Assembly (NCBI GenBank): GCA_009741485.1
Contig: CM019216.1
Span: 42,318,872 to 42,382,871 of the forward strand
DNA length: 64,000 bases
Direction: 5' to 3'
Source: Malurus cyaneus samueli
Lineage: Eukaryota > Chordata > Aves > Passeriformes > Maluridae
The position numbers were made by a program, and so were the translations under genes. The notes below the pieces were generated by a model. The model had not been told where the DNA came from. It saw only the letters and a list, made by a program, of their open reading frames with translations, and did not search any database. Below, in pieces: positions 36,201 to 48,200 of the stretch; positions within the stretch are counted from its first letter, which is position 1; every line of letters starts with the position of its first letter.

Positions 36201-39200
36201 GATGACTTATTTCTGTTTGCCAGTGGCTCTGAGTTAATCAGAGACAACATCTCCTAATACACAGAAGAACATTTAACCTGGTATTTACTTTATGGATGCC
36301 TACATATTAATTGTACTGTGGTCATTCAAATCTACCACACTCTAAACAATGTCACAGTGAAAGTATTAACTGAATCCAATTTCAGTTCATCAATTCCAGT
36401 GAACTTTCTGGAGCAATACTCATCTTTAGTGAACACAGAGTAACTTAAGCTCTGCTATAAAAAGTTAGATTTGGGAAACACTCTTCAGTGACAAAAGCCT
36501 AGTAAAAGAGACTGATAAACTAAGGAATTGCAGAAGTTACACAGTTTCCAGGAATCACCTTTCCCTCATCTGTGTGCTGGAAACCAAGAATTCTCTATTG
36601 GGCTCTTTCAGACTTTACATATATTGAAAACAAGTTACACAATCAACCACTAATTATTTTCAATAGCCAAGATAGAAAGAAAACAAAAGGTCTAAGCAAA
36701 GAAATAGAAGGCTAGAACTTGAAATGAATGAGTAAACACCACAGTTTCACATATATGAAATAGGGGGAAGAGTTAGGCCGACTACTAAGAGAATGACTAG
36801 AAATAGGAACAAGTTCTTCAACGGGACTGCATAATTCCTCCTGCAGCTCAGATCCTTTCTGTTCAGTGCTCCAACAAGTTGATAAAGTCTATTCCTGACA
36901 CTGACAATCAAGAGTGAATAGTCTTGATGTGAATGACAGTCTGTCACTCATTATGCCATGAATCTGGAACTTCAGTCTTCCACCCTTCCCTCCAAAGTCC
37001 AAGAGGCCAAGAAAATGAACTGAAAGCAAACTGCAGTTATCATGCTGGGTATGCTCTTCAGTTACAAGAGCCTATTATTGTCTAGCCTAAACCATGTATC
37101 AGTATATAAGATGATCCAATCCTCAGCTTGAAAATTAAGGTAATTATGAGCGCTGATCCATGAAGTTCAAGTGGCAATGTTTCTTAAATATGGTCTGATA
37201 GTTTTCTTTCTCTAATCTATCAGATCTACTATTAAGTGCATCTACCAGAATGGCCAAAGCACCTCGTTTGTGCTGGAAAAAATAACACTAAAAAGATCAA
37301 CAAAAGATGGTTAAAAAAATAATTACTAATTTTCATTAAAATGCTTGCTTATTCATTTCTCAATGAGGAAGGTTTCTGCAGTCTACTTTTTTAACACATA
37401 CTTTTACTATACTTGCTCCTTCAGTTATGGGCCTAGACACTTGTTTTGCGCTTAAAAAAATACAAAACATTTTACTCCAACAAAATTTCTTCCTTTTTTG
37501 CCCAGCTACAGAATAAAAAGGGGGTCAAAAGAGCAGCAGATGTGGTCAAAGCTCAAAAAAATTTTTTGAGAGTCCATCAGAAGTCTGATACCTCAGATAT
37601 TAATCTAGAGTAGGCAGGGAAGTAGACTAAGAAGATGACAGCAGTCTGCCTCTCCATTAATATATCAAACCTTTCACCTTTCAGGAATACAAGTTAACTA
37701 ACTCAATCTTTGTGGATAAAGTTGTTGCATCAAACAGGTATGCTGGCATACGCTAGAGGACATCTCATAAGCAGATTTGTCAGCCAGCAACCTGGTACAT
37801 TCCATCTTGAAGTACACCATAATGGAATGATTTTTTCACTCTGTAATACCTTCAATTTGTACAGATATGGATGACTTCTGTTCTTCAGTGATAAACATGT
37901 ATTTTAACTGTATTTTAACTGGGTCCTCTCTCCTTTATTATTTATGTCCTGTCTCTTTTTAAACTTCCACACAACTGGTGGAGAATTCTTCATTTATTGG
38001 CAGTTTCTCATTCTGAGTAATTTTCCTAAGTTTGATGGAGCACTAGATTGCCAAGAAAGAGGAAAATAATATCATGTTCCTTACCTGAATTTTGTCTTCT
38101 CTGAACAGGGATCTGCTGCTCTGTCAGGACCCACCCTGTGCTGATTGCATTCAGCAACTCTTTTTGTATTCTGGCTTCATGGGGCTGCTCAAAGTCTTTC
38201 TCATCAGAAGTTTTCTGGTTGGAGAGAGAAAGAATTGCAAATGTACTCTGCCTAGTTTTTCTTTTCTTGTGTCTCTATTCCAACAGGGTGACTCAGAGTT
38301 TAAATCTGTTTATTTTTCCTTGCAATTTTACAGTTTTGCACCTCTGTCAGTAGAGTCTGGAGAGACGTCTGTGGTTCCACCTACTCACCAGGCGAGAGGG
38401 CTCCCAAACAGGCTTCTCAGCCTTGGTGGAGATGGGGAAAACCAGCAGTTTTCCAAGTCTGATGCAGCAGGGGATTTCCATTCAGAGAAGACAAAACCAA
38501 TGAAAGAAACTGATTTTTCAATGAACCGTTATTTTAAACTGTCCGCAGCAGTTTCAGCACCATGCAGATTTTTTTCTGTCTTGCCTCAGAGTTCCTAGAA
38601 AACTCTTCCTGAGTGAGGGGTTTTCTACAGCTCTCAGCATTGTTAATATCTATTATTCTGAGAGTTTCAGAGAGAGATGTGTAATGTATTCTGGGGTTAA
38701 CAGGAAACGTTGTATGTTAAAAAAGATCACTTATATGGCTGATTAGTTTCAAGAATAACTCAGCTGCTTAAGAGGATCTGAATGTTCTTGCTGTCAGAGA
38801 AAAGAAAAAGCAAAAAGTATTTTTATTTGAGAGACCACCATGCTTGTCCACTCTAGAAATAAGCCTTTGAGGGAAACAACAACATAAAAAATCAGTATTT
38901 GAAAGACTGGCAAAGGTTGAAGGAACTAAATCTGCTGTTCCAAGCCTGAAAAATAAAAGCAGAACGTACAGATATGCTACCTTTTTACAATATTCACTAC
39001 TTCCTGGAAAAGAGTTCTTTCATCAGTAGCGTAACTGACTTCTAGTCCTGTAACTCCAGATCTTGTAAGCAAGGGGGCTTGGTCTCTGCTCCCTAGAAAA
39101 TAAAAGTAAAAAAACCCATTACAATTTAGAAGGAATTTCATTCTGTCAGTCAACAATACTGCTTTAGAATAAAACACACAACTGAAAAGGTATGAAATGC

Positions 39201-42200
39201 AACTTTTTATCTTTAATAATATCTCAATTAATTCCATGGACTTATTTTGTTCCTCTTGGGTGGAAAAATACTTTCTTTTCACTTTGTACAAATTCTCAGA
39301 TACAAACAAATTTAATTCAAGAGAAATTCCACCACTTTGCAGGTACAAGAGTGCAGCTACTAGAAAATTACTTTAAATATGAAATATTAAAGGACTACAT
39401 GAAAGCTTACACATTTTTTTGTGCAAAATGTAATTTTAACTGTGGTCTTAAGAGTACTTTGCCAAATGTCTTACAGAATGAAAATGCTATATAACAGTAT
39501 AGTTCTTTTGTCAGCACACTGCTAAGTTACTGATAGAAATGGAAAAACATGAGCAACTGCTCACTTAGTGCACATTAGGAGTGTCTACACTGATAATGTC
39601 TGAGTAATATTTAAATTTGTATGCATGCAGGAATTCAGCATTTGCCTTCCATATTAAGAAAACCTTTTTAAATGAATAATGCACAACACATACTCTGGTT
39701 ATTCTGTACAACAGATAGTATGATCTGTCTTAAGGTGATGTGGATTTCAAGAACTGGAGTTTTTAAAAGACATTCTACTTTGACATATTCTTAAGATCTT
39801 GAGAATTAAGAAAAGTGTGCTTTAAGAAATAAATGTTAAAACAAGTACTGTGACTTACAAAGCAATAATAACACAAAAGGGGAAAAAGAAGATGTATCGC
39901 AATATCAAGTAACTCCACAGGGAACTCAAAAAGTTCTAACCAAGAAAGTATTGACAGCACACATCAATTAAAGCAACGAATGTCACAATAACATTTAAAC
40001 ACATCATTTTATTTCGCTAACAAAACCAGATCAGAACCTTTGTTTTTTCAAAGTATCATTGGACCTTTTACAGAAAGCTTTTTCTTGACAAATTATCAGT
40101 GGCACACACCTAGGGAGCCATAGTGGCTGTACTGTGGAAAAATCTCACTTAGTAAGATAATGGAGATAAATTTTCTGAAAATCGTAACAAGCATATAATA
40201 CCAGAATAAAGCTCACTGAGAATAATAAGAACTTAGCTTAACAAGATATAATAGCTACAATACTATGAAAAATAAACTAGTAAAAGAAGAAGCTGTTGCC
40301 TTATTGCTAAATTTATTTTTGGTAGGTTTTTTGTCCACGCTTAAAATTTTAGACAGTATTTTGTGGTTTGATACATATTCACAATGCCAAAGAAACCCTG
40401 AAATAAAGAGGACTACTTTGGGGATGGGGTTTTTTTGAGTTTTTTTTGTTCGTTTGTTTTTTACTAGCCTAAACCAGTGGTACTCAACCTTTAACAGCTG
40501 GAGAGCCACTTCTTTATAAAACGGAGTTGTAGAGCACCATGAAAATCAAGTATCAACAGTGTGATTTCTTTTCCATCATGACACTTCAATGTGTGATGAT
40601 GCTGCCTTAATGCCACCACACATTGATACATCACGACATGACACATCAGCATCCTCTCTCCCAGCAGCATTCTGTCTTCAATCCCTTGTGGCTGCTAGGA
40701 AGGAGTGGGGTGGAGGGGTGGAAGGGGCAAAAGGGCAAGTTTTTCCCCATTCTGCCCCACAGCTGCTGGGTGGGAGGTGATCTCTACTCTTACCTGTGGG
40801 GGGATCCCAGCAGCTCCTTTTCTTTCCCCCTATGGGAGGGGGAACTTCAGCGACTCCCACACTGCTGGTCCATTTGCTCAGTGCTCCCCGCGCTGCCTGA
40901 TAGAGTGGAGCGCCGATCAGATGCCTACATTGCGAGAGCCGCCTGTAGGGCCATGAAGAGCCACATCCGGCTCTAGAGCCACAGGTTGAGTATCACTGGT
41001 CTAAACAAAGCCAAAAAGGTACAATAGAATAAGGGCCCCTGATTAGATCCTAAAAGGATCAGATAAAACCACAAAAATAACCCTTAAGTAAAATATAAAA
41101 CATACTGTCTTGCTTTTAACATTTTCTACTTGTAGCTATCCAGCAACTTGAGTAGGAAACTAAAGGCGGGTTTTCCTCTTTACACTTTTAGAACGCTGCA
41201 GGAGCTTGTCCACAAGTAGGCAAATGTGGATATTTTGCACACAAGTATGTTAGTTGTGGTTTACAGCCCATGCAATAGTTCTTTGGAAGATATAAGAAGG
41301 AAAACTCCGTATTTAATATGACCATTCAACAAGACAAAATTAAATGAGATACACAGTTACATCGATACTCTACTACATTTTGCTTGCTACTGTTTGATTA
41401 CTAGCAAACAGCATTTTTGCGAAATATATTAAGAAAAAAAAATAGGAACCTTGGCTTGAGAGTGTCCTGTCTCTATCAATCACTATAGCACCAATGATCT
41501 CTTTTTTATCAGTATTTGGCAGTGCTGAGTCTGATGAGATGCAATAGAATAAAGCACAGATCGGATCAAACTCTGGGTCTGGTTCCAAATCTCGTCTTGT
41601 TCGAGCGTGTAATTCCATACTGATGAGGGTAAGGTGCTGGACCTAGCAATAAATAAACACTGTAAGTTAGTTTGTTCTGGAGGTTTCTTAAAAAAGATTA
41701 AGAGGAGATTATTAGTTTAAATTAGGACAGTGCAGACATTCATATGGTGGTATTACATTGTAACTAGAAGGTCCCACCTGAAAATTAACAGAAGTGATTA
41801 AACATGCATCTCTGGATCTCACTTTTTCACAAAAAGCAACATCTTAGGAAAAACAAAGATTCATCATTTAACAGATTTTTATACCCAGTTTTGAAAATTC
41901 AGTATGTGTGTCTGAGTACTATATTCTTCTACAAAAGCAGAAAATAAGGAAAAAATAGATAATATTCAAGAATTGTAAATTCCTGTAGTGTATTCAAACA
42001 GCTTTTATATTGAGCTGAGTTACATTTCTGAACTAATCAAGACTAAAGAATCACTCTCGGTCTTTCTTCTCCCTTCCCTCCCTCACCCAAAACAAGCAAG
42101 AACACTAAGTCTTACAGGAAGGTAGGGAGAATACCTAACTTTGCCTTCACTTGTATTAATGAACTTCTACACTACATTGCCAGAGATTTCTGCAGAATGA

Positions 42201-45200
42201 TTTACATTAAGAAAATGTTAATTCCTGTACACTGTCATAAAATAAGCAGAGTATTATTTAATACTGTTTCAACACTATGTTGCTGCTCTATTGTCTTGCA
42301 TAATATTGCTCATAATGTGGATTAAGGGAGAGTTGGATGGATTATGAATGAGAAATTAGAAGTATTTCTGTGTAAGCTGCCCTGGGGGCAGCCTGATTTT
42401 CTCTAGATTTGCATCCTACAAACATCACTTAAGTGAAATTTTACTATCAAAGCTCTATCTCCATTTCCTCCATGATCACTGGTTTCTTGTGGCTTCTCCT
42501 GTCCTCTACTCAGTGCTGTCTCCCTGTCTCATCCATAAATTGGCCAACAGTGAATTCCAAGCCACACAATGAAGAAGTGTCTTCATGTTGTGAAGACTGT
42601 CTAGGAGCACATATACACAAATTGCTTGCCCAGTCAGCAGCCAAACACAGCAGTACTAAATTTACATTGCCTCCCTTTGTCCAGCACTTTGATTCCTTTT
42701 CCCAGACCAAACACTCATTTACAGTAAATATATAGAGAACTTCTTTGAGATAGGCACCATTTTGTTCAATGCAGTAGAAACTGGCCAACAGGTTCAAAAG
42801 GTAACATGCAGAGATACCAGGAGGGCCTGACTGATTGCTGCCAGATGCTTTATTTCTTAAGGAAACAATCCATGAAAATTATGGCAGACTAGTTTTTCAA
42901 GTAATGTTTTCATACAAAGCTTACTATTTCTTCCTTCTTTTCCCTTATTTTTATTTTTAAAGGGAGGTTCACCATCTTCTGAACCAAAATAGTGTGAAGT
43001 TTAGTTCAATACTATTTGAGACACTTGGACATCAAGCTGAAACTTGTAGATCAACTACTTAAAAGGTGCAGACATCACACACTGATTAATTTTTAAGTCA
43101 TGTAGGGACCCAGGAGAAAAAGATTTTTAACTTTGCCAGTATCAGACTGGCCTGATAACTATAATTCTATAAAGTGACATGTAAGAGTAAAGTTACCTCA
43201 TGTAAAGATTTTGCTTCCTGCAGATTTTCCACACTGACTTTAAAACCGTAAGTATTATTTAAAGATGGTCCTTCAATTTGGGAAGTCTCTTTCTTTGGAG
43301 CACCGAGGGCAGCGAACTGATTCTTATAGGGCAGGGAAGAAAAAAAGCAAGGGATAATGAGAAAACCCAGGCTGCTAAACTCATATGAAACATTAAATAA
43401 TATGCAATATTAAATACAAGTTTACCAATGAAAAAACAAGTGCTACACTACAAATTACTAAAAAGTGCCCAACTTCTTACAATCTCCTCATTTTATTTCT
43501 CAATATGCAAACAGTTGTATCTGTCCGCGTTTTAAAAGTAATTTTAATAAAAGCTCATAGCAAATCAAGAGGCTGTTTGAAATACTTACAAAACCTCTCA
43601 AACAACCAAGAACTTCCACTACCCTACCAAAAAAAACCCCAGCTGGACACGTACTGGCTTTCTTGGATGTTTGAAGATACAGAAACCAGCAATTCTCTAT
43701 TCTCTCTTGATCAACAATCTGTCAAAAAACCTCCGTCCAGTCACCACTTTTATAGGGTATTACGGGTACATTAAGTACCCACTTGAAATAGGTAAATCCC
43801 AGTATATTGAGAAGAAAAAACTACTGGGTCACTCCAGTAGTGCACACAGCCCACCGTTCTGTTTCCAACATGGAAAGCAGAAATGCTGTTTAGGGAGACC
43901 AAGTCTAATCCCTTTCTCCCCTGTTGGCACACCACAAACTGCCCTCTTTGTTTTCAGAAAATGCTAAGAATATTGTCTGAAAACTAAAACACATAGAGAC
44001 ACATAAATATAAACAGGTCTATGTATACATACAAAAAAGGGAAATTACACTAGAACTTAAAAAGAATGTTGTACCTCAAAGAACAAAACAACATCTTTAC
44101 ATGGTGTCTCTTTAGTGTTTCATTAGCGTCTCATTACCCTAGAGTAGAAATCTCCATCTCCAATTTACACCCACTCCCCCCAAATTAAACTCATAAATTT
44201 CTTCCTAGCTTTAAGTGTGTTCTGATTCTATAACGATTGTACCCTACCATTTTAAATGTATTTTCAAGATCATAACAGCAAAAGGAAAAAAAAACAACAA
44301 AGAAGTAAGAACAGAAATGTGTATATGTGACATAATAAAAATACATCTGTACACAAAATGTTAATTTACCTTCATTTGTGTGGTTAGAAGTACTCTTCGA
44401 AGACCATCAGTATTACTTCCCCTCTTATGGCTCAGTTTCTGAGCTTTTGGTTCTGTAAATATGTATGAGTGAAAGATACTTAGCCTCAATAGTACTGTCT
44501 ATGCTTTGAACAACATGCAAGAAACGACAAAGGCAGTTCATTAACATTATAAACAAATACTACATATATAAGCAAATACAGTTTTATCCTCCGTCACATC
44601 CAAAGCACAACTACTACACTTTGGTATTTATGGACGTATTGTACAAGACCAGTAAGTTACAAAGGCTCACATCATTATAATCTTGAACACTGCAATCTTA
44701 TTCACACTCTACATTGAGACTATTTTTACAAAAATACAAGCAATATAGTCAACAAAATGAAAAAATCCCCCAAATAAGCAATACTTCAAAGTTAAGCTTT
44801 TAACCAACATTTCAGAATTCAGATACTAGAGACTATTAGGAAGCAAACAGATTTTTTACTTCTAGACTTGTTTAACAATATTTACTTTAACAATAATGCA
44901 CAAGACCTTTCCTTTCCAAAACTAGTTCTAAATATATTTAAATATGTTTTTCTTTTTATGTCATAATAAATATATTCAGATTTTTTAATGTGTGTATATT
45001 ATTAGAATCTCTTAATGACTTACCTGCAGATAAGGGAGTAAAACCAAGAATTTCAGGTATTCCATCTTCGTTTTTTCTCTGCACAATGGGTGTACTATGT
45101 AGGCAAACTGATTCAGAATTTCCAGGATCTTCTGGATTAACTGGAAATGGAGATGTCTCAAAGGATGTCCTAATATCCTCTTGGGAGCACGGAGAATTTT

Positions 45201-48200
45201 GTGCACTTCCAACAGGTACTACATCATTTTCTTCCATGGAAGACAAAATAATATCCTGATTTTTCCACCCTGCGTCCTCTAAACTGGACTGCTTGGGATC
45301 TGGAGACGCAACCTGCTGCCAAGGAGGGAGCACTGGAGAATCCGGTGAACTGTAATTGACATAATAATCTTCCCCCTCCTCCTCCTCCTCCTCTTCCTCC
45401 TTATCATGTTCTTGTGCTGAAGTAGTGTGTGTCTTGCTTTCACATGAAATTTTATTAGAGTCTATGTCATTTTTAGTATTTACAAAAGTTCCTATAGTGC
45501 TTATAGACTTATCACAGGTTTCCTTGGTTTGTGTCTTTGTATTTTCTGCCACAGAGGCAGGAGACTTCTTGGTAGGCACAACAGGTCTTTCATCTTCCAG
45601 GCTAGACAAATTAAAATCTTTAGCTACTTTTATTACTTCTACAGATTTCTCTTCAGACAATACTGCAGAGCTGAAACTCTCATCTGCCTTTGCCAGCTCA
45701 GCAGGATGATTCTTAGGCAATTTCTTGAAATGTTCATACTCTTCTTTGGCATGAAGCCATATCTGAACTTGCTGTTGGCTTGGAGCACACTTGCATGGCA
45801 TTATGACTATTTTTTTGTCTTCACTAGTTTTATGGCTATTACTTTCTCTTTTATTAACAGTAGAGTGACCATAATGAAGAGGAGATCCTGGTCTAGGACT
45901 TTCTGTCATTGCTGAAAATGCAGTCTTCCAAAGTCGCAGACCTTCTAGTGAGAAGTCCCCCTCAAACTCAAGCAGATCATTTGGAAGTCTGGTTTCTACT
46001 GTGAGAAGCCGTCCTCCAATCTCCCTGTGAAGAAAAGTATTTTGAATTACTGTTTTACTCTAAACCGCACTGCAGGCAGTCCACGAGATGACAGAAAGGC
46101 AGAGTACTACTAACTAGTTTTCTCAGCATGCAATTCCTGTGGGCAGTATTTTTGTTTTACAAACCATTAAGGCACATTCCCACTCACTACAACAAAATCA
46201 TGCAAAAAAAGCCCCAAAGTATCATGAAAGAAAATGGGTATTTGGACTGGAAGCACGGTAATTTTCATCTTCAGAAGTCTGTATATCAGATGGGATCTTT
46301 CATGCATCTGTGCCACATAACAGCATAAAACTGTTTACAGGAATAAACTGAATTTAATATAATCATAATCATACATAGACAGAAATGCGACAGTACCTTG
46401 GCTTTTCTGGAGCATCTGAAGGATTGCTGCAGAATGGTTCCTGATAAACCGTTTCTGCGAGGTCATGATCCAGCAAAGTTGCCATGATTTCTTCACGACT
46501 GGGTGGGGACATGAGAGGCTTAAGAACATGAGCAGTACGAGGTGTAAAACTTCCATTCTTTGATTGTGAGGGAGAACTGGTTGATCTTGGTGAACTATCT
46601 GGAGTTGGAGTTAATGCCTCATTGTTTCTTGAAACATGTAATTCTAAATCCTCAGAAGCTGCATCCATAAGTTCACCATCAGGCGATGACAACAAGGATG
46701 TAAAAGAGGTATTAACTGAATCAAGTGGTTGACAGTGGTCAAAAGTGGTTTCTTTTCTAATGTGGCTTTGAATCCAGTCTGAGCAGGTTGGCTGAGAAAG
46801 GTTAAGAAATCTCTCTTTATTTACTGTATTTCTATTCAACTTGAATTTTTCATTTAAACAGATTTCAGTCTCCTGTGTACAAGAGGTATCAATAAAACTA
46901 GATCTAGAAGTAGAATGAACATTTTTCCTCCATTGACTGTGGCAGTGGTTTTCATTATTATCTAGTGAGGTTTTCTCGAAAAGCTCAGGGCTCAGAGAAC
47001 CAGTCCGCATCCATTTATTTGTGCTTGAAGAATATTGCTTTTCTTCCTCAGATTTTTGGTCATTATGACATAGAAAGTCATTTTCTGCCATTTGCCCAGA
47101 ACCAAGATCTTGAACTGCATCACTCAAGAATTTCTGGGGTAGATTTTGATCTGCTGGGACAAACTGGCTTGCCGAATAAAAACTGCAAAATCCACTTTGC
47201 CCTATAGTATTAATATCAAAGTTATAATTGTGGTCTGGAGATAAGCTGTCTTCAAGTGAGTAGCAGCTTTCAAGACCAGGGTCTGAAAAAAAAATGGGGC
47301 TGTCATCAGATACAGAATGATCAATACGACTAGTAATTGGCTGGCTTGAAGACTCCTTTTTTGAAAGTTTTGCTGTTCTTTCTTTAGGTTTTGTGCTCCT
47401 GGGAGTACGAGATTTTCTTGATGATGTGACTGACCGTGACCTTTTGATGGCTTTATTCTGTTCCAGAGGGCATGGTATGCCCTTGTTCAGCTGTGTTTTA
47501 TCTGGCAACGGCTCCTTTGCAACACTGGCATTCTGAGCTTTCTGTTGTCTCTTCTGGAGCAACTCTTTCAAAACAGCCAGGCCAGACTGTCCTTCACCAA
47601 ATGCTGATGGGGCCACTATACTCCTGTTTTTATACTGGGAGATGGGCTTTGGTTGCGTGGTTGTTTCTGACAGAAGCCTTTGTTTTGCAGTTTCAGGTTT
47701 AAAATGTGACATATCCAAAATAAATCCTCTCTGATTTTGATCACAATTTAACTGTTTCACTGGACTCTTCAAAGACGTTACAAAACAGTTTTTAGGCAAT
47801 TGAAGTGGCCCAGGGTTTTCCTCAGATGGCTTAAGAATAGAAGAACAAGGATCAGGATGCTTGGATGCCTCTGGTAAACAAAAAATCTGTTGTTGGTTAT
47901 TGTCTTTACAATGCAAATAGTTAGTGGTATGTAATTGATCCATCTTTGCTGTATTCAGAGAGTCACAGGTTTCGTTTAATTTCCCAGTTGGTGGCAAGTA
48001 TCTGATTTGCAAATTTTTTATCTCTTCTGCCTTTGCAGAAGTCTTATCTTTAGGGATGTGTGCATTCTGTGTTAAGTGAGTTGAGTGATTAGATGGATCA
48101 CATATGTTTTGAATGAAAGCAGAATCCTTCATTCTAAATATGGCACTCTGAGTCCTGGACCTCTGAGAGCTCATTTTTGGTACTTCCCTTCCAGATGCCA

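Larger units (their letters stand above)
30218..38980 (-). other. REV3L: REV3L intron w13-w14, 8.8 kb
   Basis: This is the largest complete intron in the window. It holds one short CR1 tail (31236-31292) and a 19-T run at 35899-35917. Many open frames on both strands (such as 33823-34182, 34385-34804, 35566-35850, 38092-38598) were read. None resembles a known protein or continues across plausible splice sites. No nested gene or structural RNA was recognised. Confidence 0.8.

Noticed and set aside
37552..37570. Perfect 19-base palindrome CTCAAAAAAATTTTTTGAG
   Set aside because: A homopolymer-rich palindrome of this size is expected by chance in AT-rich introns.
40589..40976. Open frames inside the hAT element
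   Set aside because: Too short and unlike hAT transposase; the element is non-autonomous.
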